Assembly (NCBI GenBank): GCA_043810345.1
Contig: JBDROF010000025.1
Location: 1-30,921, forward strand
Direction: 5' to 3'
DNA length: 30,921 bases
Origin: QYOJ01 sp043810345
GTDB lineage: Bacteria > Bacteroidota > Bacteroidia > Bacteroidales > FEN-979
Part shown: positions 13,533-22,380 of the stretch, piece after piece
How the letters are laid out: each line of letters starts with the position of its first letter
Numbering within the stretch: position 1 is the stretch's first letter
Program-made: the position numbers and the translations under genes
The notes under the pieces: model-generated
The model's input: the letters and a program-made list of their open reading frames with translations, nothing else
What the model was told of the DNA's origin: nothing
The model's database searches: none

Positions 13533-16325
13533 GGTCTTCACAATTTTCCCATACGCCTGATTCACCCTGACAATATAGGTGCCGCTGGGCAACGAACGCA
13601 TGTCAAGAACCGAAGTATGTATTCCTCCGGGTTGTGTTCCGAAGGTGGTCGTACTCATCAGCCGGCCGGCAAGATCATACACGCGAGCGATCACAGGCGC
13701 TGTTTCCGTCAGTGTATAGGTCACGTTAGCCGACATCTGTACCGGGTTAGGATGAACCTGGAGAGAGGCGTTGATGGTCTCAGATCCCTGGACAGGATCG
13801 ATCCCCACCGGGGTATAGTAGGTGGTATCGTAGAAAATGCCTTTCCCGTAAGTGGCGGCTGCAATGTACCCGGTATTCTGCACGTTGTAGTGCATCCGGG
13901 TCTGTTGCTCCAGGTCGGTCACAGGAAGGTCTCCCATGCCGTTAAGATCCTGAGTCCATTCAGGTGATCCGGCAAAGAGATCGAACGTGCTGAAAATACC
14001 CAGATCGGTTCCAATAATGGCCCTGTCAGCTCCATGCATCTCAAAGATCCCGTCGAAGACAGGCATTTTGGGTAGATTCCCCTGTGCTGAAAGGAAATCG
14101 GGCAGCGAATCCAGGGCGTTTTCGGTCACATACACATAGTGATCATTTCCGTAATTCCCCAGGGTTACCATCACGTTATTATCGTTGTTGGGATCTACCA
14201 AGACGTTGGTAATGTACCTTCCGGTCATCTCCGGATATTCGAAAATATCTGTAGAGATAATGCAATAGGGGCTGAGAACACTGGCGGTAACCTCATCCAG
14301 TGCAAGTGTCAGGTTGGAAAAACGGTAGATCTTCCCTGTCTCAGTTCCTGCCCAAAGATAGTTCAGGTTGCCGGAGAGTGCCAAGCAGGTCAGCACATCA
14401 CTACCGGTTTCAGCGATCTGATACCAAACCGGAACCTTGTAGAACTTGATTGCATCCTGTGTCATGTAAACACCTGACCGGCCAGTGGCTGTCCCATAGA
14501 TAAAGAACCGGGAATGGAATGGATCCATGATAACCATGCTATCCCCCTGTGGAATGGTAACGGGAACGGTATATTCGAACGGACACTCGTAGCAGTTCAT
14601 GCTCTCTATGATCACGGTGGAGTCAGCTTCAATGGTTCCATGACGGGCATAGAGCCAAAGTGTATCCTGTGAATAAGGGAAGTCTGTGGTTTCCCAGAGG
14701 GCAGAAGGCAGGTATTGGGTGAGGGTGCTGGATAATGCTCCCAGAAAACTCAGGGCCGATGTTTCCCCGAGATCTTCGGAACGTATGTATGGTTCTTCAG
14801 GGGCGAAATTCGTTCCGGAAAGAAAGATGTAATTCGGCTGAAGCTGTGACCATTTGCAGAATGTTCCGGTGCGGAAGGAGGTTGGAGGAACATATCCATC
14901 GGTAGGTGAGTTCTGGGGTACCGCATTGAAAATTTCTGTCCCGACACGAATCCCGCCTCCCATGATCCAGTTGTCGAGCCGCGACATCGAGACAGAATTG
15001 AACTGGGCTGTCGATAGATTTTTATTGGAGGTCTGAAACTCAAAGTCCTCCCCCGTATAAGTTCCTAAGGCAACCCCGTTGGAGGTGGCAATCGCGAATT
15101 CGGTAGAGGAATTTGGCCGGAATGTATAATCGTGATGGAAACTGGGAACAAAAGGTCCGCTGGGAGCAAAAAAACCGAACGAGACCTGCTGCCAGTCAAA
15201 ATAACCTGTCGGCTGGTATTTTTTACCAAGCCAGGCATTGGGACCTCCCAGAAGTACCGTATTCTCATCATTGGGAAATACCTCGATGGTATTGCTGTAA
15301 CAGCCATTCCCGGAAAACGGTTCATAGGTGGGGTTAGGCGGGAAGATCAGCGACCAGGTAGCGCCATCATCTTCTGACCGGAATACCCCCAGCAGATTAG
15401 CATCAGACAGTTTAGCAATACTCGCGTACATGACGCTTGGATTGGAAGGAGCGATGGCCAGGCTGGTCCAGCCGGCATCATTGGTGGGAAGCATATCTGC
15501 CTCTCCTGTGGAGACATCCGTGATGTTCCCCAGGTCACCTCCAACAGCCACGTATACATGATTGTCAACAACAAACATCACCGTTCCGTTAACCCCTACC
15601 GTGACATCGATGGCCATTCCGGACATCAGCTCCGTCCAGGCAGTTCCGCCATCGGAGTACTTGATCCCTGCATTGGTAGCTGCAAACAGCCTTCCGCTGG
15701 TGGGATCACAAGCCAGTTTGAGGATATAGGCCCAATTGGATAACGGATCGTTCAGGATGGGTTTGGTGCCGTTCACCACTGCAAAATTCATTCCATCGTC
15801 GGAACGATAGAGACCGGTTCCCATGAACGCTCCATCTTCACAGTAATATTCGCCTGTTCCCACGTAAATGGTTCCACCCGGTGTCTGAGTCATGGCAGAG
15901 ACTCTCAGTATCTCTGTAGATCCCGTGTTTACAGCGTTCCATGTCAATCCTTTGTTGGTCGACTTAAACACACCACCCGTAACGCCTCCTGTATAGATCG
16001 TCAGACCGTCAGGGTCCTGGTTGTCAAACATGACAACACGGGAACGACCTGCGTAATTGGTTGGTCCTACATGCATCCAGTTGAGTCCGAGAGCAGCGGC
16101 TGACTTCTGTTGCAATAATGAGAGCTGATGCCTGGCTGCCAGCACATCAGCGAGATTGACCATTCCCGTAACCTGGTTGCTCCGGATCTGTTGCATCCGT
16201 ACGTCGGAGGTCTGATCTGGTGTGTTATTATCCGGATGAGCACCTGACGCAGAAGAGGAAAACAGGCAACACGAGAATCCGGGAAATAACACCAACAAGC
16301 CAAATGGTAAAAGTCTGTTTTTCAT
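13527..16325 (-). CDS. Secreted BNR/sortilin-type beta-propeller protein with T9SS type A C-terminal domain
   Basis: A 932-residue exported protein. The signal peptide is MKNRLLPFGLLVLFPGFSCC…; the Cys pair near residues 19-20 could also suggest a lipoprotein, but the C-terminal sorting domain favours type IX export. The main part has repeated propeller blades of the BNR/VPS10 type: GGVTGGVFKSTNKGLTWNAV, YRSDDGMNF, GVFRSEDDGATWSL, AGTETGKIYRFSN. The C-terminus (LQVHPNPVQMSANV … RVYDLAGRLMST … SLPSGTYIVRVN … KIVKTN) is a type A sorting domain. Similar proteins are often linked to glycan binding or breakdown, but no enzyme motif is evident. It has its own consensus promoter with a leader of ~70 bases. 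Confidence 0.85.
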   Translation of the reverse strand: MKNRLLPFGLLVLFPGFSCCLFSSSASGAHPDNNTPDQTSDVRMQQIRSNQVTGMVNLADVLAARHQLSLLQQKSAAALGLNWMHVGPTNYAGRSRVVMFDNQDPDGLTIYTGGVTGGVFKSTNKGLTWNAVNTGSTEILRVSAMTQTPGGTIYVGTGEYYCEDGAFMGTGLYRSDDGMNFAVVNGTKPILNDPLSNWAYILKLACDPTSGRLFAATNAGIKYSDGGTAWTELMSGMAIDVTVGVNGTVMFVVDNHVYVAVGGDLGNITDVSTGEADMLPTNDAGWTSLAIAPSNPSVMYASIAKLSDANLLGVFRSEDDGATWSLIFPPNPTYEPFSGNGCYSNTIEVFPNDENTVLLGGPNAWLGKKYQPTGYFDWQQVSFGFFAPSGPFVPSFHHDYTFRPNSSTEFAIATSNGVALGTYTGEDFEFQTSNKNLSTAQFNSVSMSRLDNWIMGGGIRVGTEIFNAVPQNSPTDGYVPPTSFRTGTFCKWSQLQPNYIFLSGTNFAPEEPYIRSEDLGETSALSFLGALSSTLTQYLPSALWETTDFPYSQDTLWLYARHGTIEADSTVIIESMNCYECPFEYTVPVTIPQGDSMVIMDPFHSRFFIYGTATGRSGVYMTQDAIKFYKVPVWYQIAETGSDVLTCLALSGNLNYLWAGTETGKIYRFSNLTLALDEVTASVLSPYCIISTDIFEYPEMTGRYITNVLVDPNNDNNVMVTLGNYGNDHYVYVTENALDSLPDFLSAQGNLPKMPVFDGIFEMHGADRAIIGTDLGIFSTFDLFAGSPEWTQDLNGMGDLPVTDLEQQTRMHYNVQNTGYIAAATYGKGIFYDTTYYTPVGIDPVQGSETINASLQVHPNPVQMSANVTYTLTETAPVIARVYDLAGRLMSTTTFGTQPGGIHTSVLDMRSLPSGTYIVRVNQAYGKIVKTN

Positions 16326-16400
16326 ATCCCTGGTTTTAGTTATTTGATGAATTTCGATTTTATCTATACTAATGATTTCGCGGGTTTCCGTTTAAACCAA

Positions 16401-16431
16401 CAAATATAACGTAAAAAGTTAATTCTGCAAA
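16401..16431 (-). promoter_or_regulatory. Consensus Bacteroidota promoter for the beta-propeller gene
   Basis: On the minus strand TTTG (16431-16428), a 19-base spacer and TATATTTG (16408-16401) match the TTTG-N19-TAnnTTTG consensus exactly. The start site is expected near 16395, about 70 bases before ATG 16325. Confidence 0.75.
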
Positions 16432-16485
16432 AAAAATTTGTCTGTGAACTCCCAATGATGGTCGAGGAAAATGTGAAGTAGATGG

Positions 16486-16581
16486 AGTCATGGGGTCATG
16501 AGGTCATGAGGTCATGAGGTCATGAGGTCATGAGGTCATGAGGTCATGAGGTCATGAGGTCATGAGGTCATGGGGTCATGA
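16486..16581. repeat. (GGTCATGA)12 tandem array
   Basis: Twelve 8-base units, ten of them exact GGTCATGA or GGTCATGG, between the batE stop and the promoter of the next gene. No gene is seen in the gap 16326-16595 apart from this array and the promoter. Confidence 0.95.
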
Positions 16582-16595
16582 ACGTCCTTCGTCCC

Positions 16596-17402
16596 TCATA
16601 CCTCCTCAAGCGCCTCTTCGGGCAGCCAGCCAACGCTGCCGTTCGCGATGCGGATCTCATACCAGTTGCCGATCTTGTCAAGCAGCTGGACCTTTGTCCC
16701 TTCATGCAGGACAAAGAGGTCGATGCTCTTTTCATCAGGCGAGCTTTTTACCGTGATGGTCGGATCAAACACGATGGCTTCATGAAGGGTTTTCATTTTG
16801 TGGTATCCCGAAAAAGAGAAGAGAAGGGTAAAGAGGGTGAGCAGAAGAAAAAGGATGCCTGCCCAGAAACCGGTCTTCCTGAATAGCAGCCGGCGGGAGC
16901 TGAGATAAAGCGTGATGCAGGCAAGGGTCAGGATAAAAAAGAGAATGGTCTGAACGGCCCACGTATTCACTGGAAAGAGGCTGACAAGCCCCTGGTACCA
17001 TCGGATATAGAATAAGAGGGGCAATGGGTCAATGTTGTCGGCAATCTTGCTGTTGGCGACATTCAGGTTGTAATTGATATCTTCATTCCCGGGATCCAGC
17101 CTTAGGGCACGTTCGTACCAGAGAATGGCATGGGCAAAGTCGTTCAGCTTGAAATAGGAATTCCCGAGGTTATAATAGAGTTCAGGCGCCTCTGATCCCG
17201 ATTCTGCCACCTGCCTATACAAAGAAACGGCATCCGTGTAAAGGCCATCTGAATAGGCTTTGTTCCCCTCTGAAATGAGTTTTTGCGGATCCTGGCCAAA
17301 TACTCCGGTAGCAAGCAGAAGTGTCATTGCGAGAACCCCGAATACCCGGGGGACGAAGCAACAGCAACCCGCAACCAAAAACAAACGCTGTATGTGATTC
17401 AT
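16596..17402 (-). CDS. batE: BatE: TPR and SH3-like membrane protein
   Basis: Last gene of the Bat (Bacteroides aerotolerance) operon, ~268 residues. After a hydrophobic N-terminus come two to three TPR units (EGNKAYSDGLYTDAVSLYRQV; PELYYNLGNSYFKLNDFAHAILWYERALRLDPGN). Two membrane segments follow (VQTILFFILTLACITLYL; GFWAGILFLLLTLFTLLFSF) and then a C-terminal SH3-like domain (ITVKSSPDEKSIDLFVLHEGTKVQLLDKIGNWYEIRIANGSVGWL). This matches BatE. The frame is open to a GTG at 17441, but that stretch (NYELRITNYEL) is translated AATTCGT repeat, so ATG 17402, just past the array, is chosen. Bat proteins are thought to form an inner-membrane complex with MoxR; their exact role is unsettled. Confidence 0.88.
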   Translation of the reverse strand: MNHIQRLFLVAGCCCFVPRVFGVLAMTLLLATGVFGQDPQKLISEGNKAYSDGLYTDAVSLYRQVAESGSEAPELYYNLGNSYFKLNDFAHAILWYERALRLDPGNEDINYNLNVANSKIADNIDPLPLLFYIRWYQGLVSLFPVNTWAVQTILFFILTLACITLYLSSRRLLFRKTGFWAGILFLLLTLFTLLFSFSGYHKMKTLHEAIVFDPTITVKSSPDEKSIDLFVLHEGTKVQLLDKIGNWYEIRIANGSVGWLPEEALEEV

Positions 17403-17406
17403 ATTC

Positions 17407-17441
17407 AATTCGTAATTCGTAATTCGCAATTCGTAATTCAC
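17407..17441 (+). repeat. AATTCGT array at the batD/batE junction
   Basis: Five units: three exact AATTCGT, one AATTCGC, one AATTCAC. The last provides the batD stop (TGA on the minus strand, 17438-17440). Confidence 0.93.
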
Positions 17442-19393
17442 TTCAGCTCTCTTTCAATCTTCGCAATGATCTCCATGGCTTTGCTATAGATCTCGTCCAT
17501 TTTCAGTGCCTTATCCCCGGGAGCGAAACGGGCAAACTCCGTATCTTTCAGCGTAGAGGTGAACTGATCCAGGATCTCCCCGCTCACCTGTTTCCCCTTC
17601 AGGGCTTCCTGAACGGATTCTATCGAGAGTTCCGCCCTCGGAATCCCAAACTTATCACTCAGGTAACCCCAGAGTGCCTGTGAGATCTCGTCGTAAAAGT
17701 CGGCCTCCTTCTTTCCCTTCAGGAACTCAGACGCTTTCCTGAGCCGTTTCCGGGCAACCCGGGTGGCCTTCCGGTTTTTCATCAGCCACACATCACTTCT
17801 TCTCGCACTCTGTTTCTTCAGAATAATGAGCAGGATGATGAACAACACAAACGGGATCAGCAACAGCAGGAAGTAGCTCCATGACCCCATGAAATAAGTG
17901 CCTGCTTTCCGGAGTGTAAACGGCTGGCTTTCGATATGCCGGATATCGCTTCCTATATACTGGATCTCCTCTTTGTTGGGACCGGTGTAGGTCATGACGC
18001 CGGACTGACCACTTCCTTTCTCAACAGTGAGGGGAAAAGGGGGAGAGGTAAGGGTCACATACCGTTGCCTGGCCAGATCAAAATAGCTGAAGGTAACCGG
18101 GTTGATGGTGAAATTGCCGGGTTTTCGGGGAATGATCAGGCATTCAAATGACTGCATGCCGGTAACCCCTGTTGAAGTGGTTCTGTAATCACTGACCACC
18201 TTTGGATCATAGGTCTCAAAATCAGGGGGAAAGGTGACATTCACTTGTTCAATCAGCTGGATGTTCCCCGTTCCCGAAACGACAAACTTCAGGGTCACCG
18301 GTTCATTTGTTTGTACGGTGGTTTTATCGATCTCCGAACGGAATGTAAAGGAACCTACTGCACCTCCAAAGTCAGCCGGTTTATTCACCTGTGGTAGCGG
18401 TTTTACCTGAATGGTCAACGGATTTGACTTCAGCGACTTCTCCACGGTAGCATAAGAAGAGGAGAAGAAACTGTTGTTGAAGAAATCATCGAAGAAGGGA
18501 TCTCCCGTACGTTGACGCGCTTGCTGCTTCACCTGTGCGACGCACTCTACCTCCAGCGGATCAATTCGAAGATTGCCGCTCTTCAGAGGATAAAGGGCTA
18601 TTTTCCGGATTTCCGCTACCACATATTGTTCTCCGTCGATCGTTTGATTGTATTGCGGAAACCGCTCGTTATCCTTCAGCAGATTCTGGGACCAGAATCC
18701 CTGGAAAGAGGATAATTTGCTGATGGAGATCTGTGCAATCGGGACCCGGGTAAACAGCTTATAGGTGACAATGATCCCTTCCCCCTGGAAGGGGCTGTCA
18801 GCGCTGACATAGGCCTTCAGGAATACATCATTGGCGTCGGTTTGAACTCCTGAGGGTCCTGTTGATCGTTGATTCCCGGTCGTGCCGGCTTGCCCGGATT
18901 GCTGCCGGGGAGTTCCACCGGGCTGAACCTGGATGGTCAGGCTGTTGGATTGATAGCTCTTTCCATCCACGGTGACCGATGCAGCCGGAACTCCAAATGT
19001 CCCCTCCTGTGTCGCTTGCAGGATATAGGAATAGGTGTAGGTGATGGTCATCGAGGTCCGTCCGTTGATAGACCGGATGCTTGAAGTGGTTGAGGTATTT
19101 GGACCCGTTAGTACCGTAAACCCGGAGATTCTCGGCCCCCTGAAATTCATCCCCTGTGCGTTCAGGGTATAGGTCAGATTAAAGGTCTCCCCTACCGTCA
19201 CCACCGGCTTCGCCGAAGCGGTAAACTCGGTATCCTGGGAAAACAGATGAAAAGATGCCAGTGTTAGGAGAAGTCCGAGGCTTATCTTTTTTACCACGAA
19301 GGACACGAAGGATGGCACGAAGGTACGCGAAGGAGATGTTCCTTTGAGTCCTTTGTGCAGACCTTTGAGTCCTTTGTGGTTTCTCCTGTTCAT
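17438..19393 (-). CDS. batD: BatD: oxygen-tolerance family membrane protein
   Basis: A 651-residue BatD-family protein. It has a signal sequence, a large periplasmic part with Ig-like/BatD repeats (FTASAKPVVTVGETFNLTYTLNAQGMNFRGPRI; later KPADFGGAVGSFTFRSEIDKTTVQTNEPVTLKF), one membrane segment (SYFLLLLIPFVLFIILLIILKK) and a cytoplasmic helical tail. The first ~35 residues are unusual: they are encoded by an inverted repeat made of 'AAGGACACG' and 'TCCTTTGTG'-type units and read as HKGLKGLHKGLKG then FVPSFVSFVV. The natural start may be a GTG just before the VKKISLGLLL signal segment. The stop lies inside the repeat shared with batE. Confidence 0.9.
   Translation of the reverse strand: MNRRNHKGLKGLHKGLKGTSPSRTFVPSFVSFVVKKISLGLLLTLASFHLFSQDTEFTASAKPVVTVGETFNLTYTLNAQGMNFRGPRISGFTVLTGPNTSTTSSIRSINGRTSMTITYTYSYILQATQEGTFGVPAASVTVDGKSYQSNSLTIQVQPGGTPRQQSGQAGTTGNQRSTGPSGVQTDANDVFLKAYVSADSPFQGEGIIVTYKLFTRVPIAQISISKLSSFQGFWSQNLLKDNERFPQYNQTIDGEQYVVAEIRKIALYPLKSGNLRIDPLEVECVAQVKQQARQRTGDPFFDDFFNNSFFSSSYATVEKSLKSNPLTIQVKPLPQVNKPADFGGAVGSFTFRSEIDKTTVQTNEPVTLKFVVSGTGNIQLIEQVNVTFPPDFETYDPKVVSDYRTTSTGVTGMQSFECLIIPRKPGNFTINPVTFSYFDLARQRYVTLTSPPFPLTVEKGSGQSGVMTYTGPNKEEIQYIGSDIRHIESQPFTLRKAGTYFMGSWSYFLLLLIPFVLFIILLIILKKQSARRSDVWLMKNRKATRVARKRLRKASEFLKGKKEADFYDEISQALWGYLSDKFGIPRAELSIESVQEALKGKQVSGEILDQFTSTLKDTEFARFAPGDKALKMDEIYSKAMEIIAKIERELK
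19294..19384. repeat. Imperfect inverted repeat encoding the BatD N-terminus
   Basis: A left arm of CACGAAGG-type units (about 19294-19325) and a right arm of CCTTTGAGTCCTTTGTG units (about 19338-19382) are largely complementary. A single half of the same family lies at 6275-6297 in the deacetylase-like gene and an inverted pair at 22438-22523. Confidence 0.75.
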
Positions 19394-19402
19394 TATTATT
19401 TT

Positions 19403-19434
19403 AATTCGTAATTCGTAATTCGTAATTCGTAATT
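19403..19434 (+). repeat. (AATTCGT)4 array between batC and batD
   Basis: Four exact units plus AATT between the batC stop and the batD start. Confidence 0.95.
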
Positions 19435-19441
19435 GAACGAG

Positions 19442-20125
19442 CTACCAGTCCTTCTCAATCCCCCCCACCGCCACCTTCGCTTTTTGCTTCTTCACCTTCT
19501 CCATGGTCTTTTTTTCGTCGTTCTTCATCGCTTCCAGCATACGCTCTGCATCTTCTTTGGAGATCTTATCCGGTTTCGGAGGTTGTTTTTGCTGATCCTG
19601 CTGCTCTTTGTTCTGCTGCTGATCCTGCTCCTCCTTCTTCTCCTGATCCTGTTTCTCCTGTTGATCCTTATTCTGCTGGTTCTGTTGTTGCTGTTGCTGT
19701 TGTTGCTTCAGCTTCATCCGGGCATATTCCAGGTTGTATTTCGAATCCAGGTCATGGGGATTATTCAGCAAGGCCTGTTTATAGGCTTCAATGCTCTTTT
19801 CATACTGCTGAGCCTCCAGCAGTGAGTTGCCGAGATTGTGGAGAACCTCTGCCTTGTCAGGTTTCCCGAGGTTCTTCTCTCCCAGACCGGTAAAGATGTT
19901 AGCCGATTCCTCGTAATTCTTCTCCTGATAAACGGCTGTTCCCAGGTTGAATTGCCCTTTGAGCGATTCCCTGTTTACCTCCAACGCTTTCCTGTAGTCC
20001 TTTTCGGCACCTGAAAAATCTCCCTTCTCAAACAACCTGTTCCCCTCCCGGAGATACCGGTTCTCCTTCTGGGAGAATGCCGACAGAGAAATCAGGGTTA
20101 ATAAAATGACGATTAGTTTATTCAT
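19442..20125 (-). CDS. batC: BatC: TPR protein with Gln/Lys-rich tail
   Basis: A 227-residue TPR protein of the Bat operon. The signal peptide (MNKLIVILLTLISLSAFS) places it outside the inner membrane, probably in the periplasm. TPR units fill residues ~22-135 (REGNRLFEKGDFSGAEKDYRKALEVN; GQFNLGTAVYQEKNYEESANIFTGL; VLHNLGNSLLEAQQYEKSIEAYKQALLNNP). Residues ~140-190 are a low-complexity run of Q, K, E and D, typical of BatC and probably disordered. The C-terminus ends AKVAVGGIEKDW, a conserved-looking tail. It is likely a scaffold for the Bat/MoxR assembly; this is inferred from family and context. Confidence 0.9.
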   Translation of the reverse strand: MNKLIVILLTLISLSAFSQKENRYLREGNRLFEKGDFSGAEKDYRKALEVNRESLKGQFNLGTAVYQEKNYEESANIFTGLGEKNLGKPDKAEVLHNLGNSLLEAQQYEKSIEAYKQALLNNPHDLDSKYNLEYARMKLKQQQQQQQQNQQNKDQQEKQDQEKKEEQDQQQNKEQQDQQKQPPKPDKISKEDAERMLEAMKNDEKKTMEKVKKQKAKVAVGGIEKDW

Positions 20126-20127
20126 TG

Positions 20128-20275
20128 TTGTTCGCTATTCGCTGTTCGTTTTTCGCTGTTCGTTTTTCGCTGTCCGTAATTCCTCATTCTCATCCCTTCA
20201 TCACCTTCATCAACTTCATCACTGCATTACCTTCATCACCTTCATCACTTTCATCACTTCATAACCCCATCACCA
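20128..20275 (+). repeat. Two imperfect arrays between batB and batC
   Basis: TTCGCT/TTCGTTT-type 7-base units (20128-20185) are followed by about eight CTTCATCAC-type 9-base units (about 20193-20263). The batB stop (TGA, 20254-20256 on the minus strand) lies in the second array. Confidence 0.85.
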
Positions 20276-21294
20276 AATGGTTTAATGTTTTTCAACCAGA
20301 ACGTTTTTCGTTCAAAAATAAACAAATCCAGGATCATAAGGATCAAGGCAATAGCCAGAAAATATTGAAACTGGTTCTTATAATCTGAAAACTGTTTGCT
20401 CTCAATCTCTGATTTCTGGATGGCATTGATGTCATCAAAGATTTTGTTCAACCCTGTCTCCGAGTTCGTTGCACGGATATACATCCCCTTCCCGATGGAA
20501 GCGATCCTCTGTAACAGTGTCTCATCAAGCTTACTGACAATCGCATTCCCCTCTTTGTCCTTTTTAAACCCCACCAGCATATCGCCGTTGTATACCGGGA
20601 TCGGACCGCCTTCCGGCAACCCCATTCCAATGGTATACATCATAATCCCTTTGGAAGCGGCCAGTTCTGCCTGCTCCAGCACACTCCCCTGATGATCTTC
20701 CCCGTCGCTGATGATCACCAGCGCTTTGTTCTTCTTCGACTCCCCGAACGACTGGATAGCCAGGTTGATGGCATCCCCGATGGCTGTTCCCTGGGTGGGG
20801 ACCATGCCGGGGTTGATGGTGGAAACGAATAGTTTGGCGGCTGCGTAATCGGTCGTAATCGGTAATTGCGTATACGCCTTACCGGCAAAGACAATGATCC
20901 CGATCCGGTCGCCCTCCAGCTTGTCAATCAACCGGCTGATCGCCTGTTTGGCCCGGTCGATGCGGGACGGCTTGATGTCCTGAGCCAGCATTGAGTTGGA
21001 GACATCGAGTGCAATCTCGAGGTCGATCCCTTTCCGTTGAATGTACTCCAGCTTGGAGCCAGTTTGCGGTCCAACCAGTACAAATACCAGCAATCCCCAG
21101 GCAACCATCATCAGGATAAATTTCAGGATCAGCTTTGAGTTAGCCATGTCGGGCATCAGCTGGCCAATCACCCGAAGCTCCCCGAACCGTTGCAATGCTC
21201 TCTTCCTCCAAACCATCAGCCAGATAAAAAGTCCGATGAAGACCGGGATCAGGGCCAGGAGGTAGACGTAATCTATATGTGCAAAACGGAACAT
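20254..21294 (-). CDS. batB: BatB: membrane-anchored VWA domain protein
   Basis: A 346-residue protein. Two N-terminal membrane helices (about residues 8-28 and 55-76) are followed by a von Willebrand factor A domain facing the periplasm, and a C-terminal helix (FQYFLAIALILMILDLFIF). The MIDAS metal site DVSNS has D97, S99 and S101, so it should bind a divalent cation. This matches BatB. It lies 68 bases downstream of batA and likely arose by duplication of the same architecture. Its last residues (FGDGVMK) run into repeat DNA. Confidence 0.9.
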   Translation of the reverse strand: MFRFAHIDYVYLLALIPVFIGLFIWLMVWRKRALQRFGELRVIGQLMPDMANSKLILKFILMMVAWGLLVFVLVGPQTGSKLEYIQRKGIDLEIALDVSNSMLAQDIKPSRIDRAKQAISRLIDKLEGDRIGIIVFAGKAYTQLPITTDYAAAKLFVSTINPGMVPTQGTAIGDAINLAIQSFGESKKNKALVIISDGEDHQGSVLEQAELAASKGIMMYTIGMGLPEGGPIPVYNGDMLVGFKKDKEGNAIVSKLDETLLQRIASIGKGMYIRATNSETGLNKIFDDINAIQKSEIESKQFSDYKNQFQYFLAIALILMILDLFIFERKTFWLKNIKPFGDGVMK

Positions 21295-21362
21295 GTTAAT
21301 TTATTTTAATTGCCATCATTGCCATTATTGCCATTTCACTTTTTCGCTACCTCGCTATTTCG

Positions 21363-22358
21363 TTATGGTATATTCCTCAAAACAGTATATCTCATCAACA
21401 TTTCTAATCCGAACAATCCAAGCGCTATCAATATCAACGGGATATATTCATCTTTCTTTCGTTTGAATTCGGTCACATCTATTTTCGACTTCTCCAGTTG
21501 ATCGATCTCCTGGTAGATCTCCCGTAGCTTGGCGTTGCTTGTCGCCCGGAAATACCGGCCATCTGTCATGGCAGAGATCTCCTTCAGAAGAGGTTCGTCA
21601 ATCTTCACCTCCATGTTCTGGGTACTCATTCCGAATGGGGTCTGAACCGGATAAGGCGCCATTCCCATTGAACCCACTCCGATGGTATAGATCCGGATCC
21701 CGTAAAGTTTCGCGATTTCGGCAGCCGAACGGGGATCGATGGAACCCATATTGTTCACCCCGTCTGTGAGCAGGATGATCACCTTGCTCAAGGCTTTGCT
21801 CTCCTTCAGGCGGCTGACCGCTGTAGCCAGACCATCTCCCAGGGCGGTGCCATCTTCGATCATGCCGCTTTTGATATCCTTGAACAGGTTCTTCAGCACC
21901 GAGTGGTCAATGGTAAGCGGACATTGGGTGAAACTCTCCCCGCTGAAGACCACCAGGCCGATCCGGTCATCCGGGCGGCCGTCGATGAACTCGATGGCCA
22001 CCTCTTTGGAAGCTTCCAGCCGGTCGGGCTTAAAGTCCATCGCCAGCATCGAACCGGAGATGTCGAGCGCTATAACCAGGTCGATCCCCTCCACTGTCAC
22101 ATCCTGCCGGCTCAGACTGGTCTGCGGACGAGCCAACGCGATGATGATCAGTGTAAGAGCCAACAATCGCAAACCATAGAGCCCGTGATAGAGGATCACT
22201 TTCATGTTCCTGCCCTTCCCCTCAAAGCCATCCGTGGTGCTGACCTGGATCTCCGCATGATTGCGACGGTACCGAAAGAAGTACCAGGCGATCAGCAGAG
22301 GGATGATCAGCAGGAGGAATAGGAATCCGGGATTTGCAAATGTCAGGCCAGTTAACAT
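21363..22358 (-). CDS. batA: BatA: membrane-anchored VWA domain protein
   Basis: A 331-residue protein with the same plan as BatB: membrane helices at about 9-28 and 56-76, a VWA domain and a C-terminal helix near 309-325. The MIDAS DISGS gives D99, S101 and S103, followed by the BatA/B segment (ALARPQTSL…) and LLTDGVNNMGSIDP. It is placed before batB as in other Bacteroidota. The stop (21363-21365) falls in an ATTTCGTT unit of an imperfect 8-base repeat (21336-21366). It is likely part of an inner-membrane complex with BatB and MoxR. Confidence 0.92.
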   Translation of the reverse strand: MLTGLTFANPGFLFLLLIIPLLIAWYFFRYRRNHAEIQVSTTDGFEGKGRNMKVILYHGLYGLRLLALTLIIIALARPQTSLSRQDVTVEGIDLVIALDISGSMLAMDFKPDRLEASKEVAIEFIDGRPDDRIGLVVFSGESFTQCPLTIDHSVLKNLFKDIKSGMIEDGTALGDGLATAVSRLKESKALSKVIILLTDGVNNMGSIDPRSAAEIAKLYGIRIYTIGVGSMGMAPYPVQTPFGMSTQNMEVKIDEPLLKEISAMTDGRYFRATSNAKLREIYQEIDQLEKSKIDVTEFKRKKDEYIPLILIALGLFGLEMLMRYTVLRNIP

Positions 22359-22380
22359 GTTGACAGTTTCTGGTTTCTGG

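Noticed and set aside
19433..19825. Leucine-rich 130-residue + strand open frame
   Set aside because: It is the antisense of the Gln/Lys-rich batC tail.
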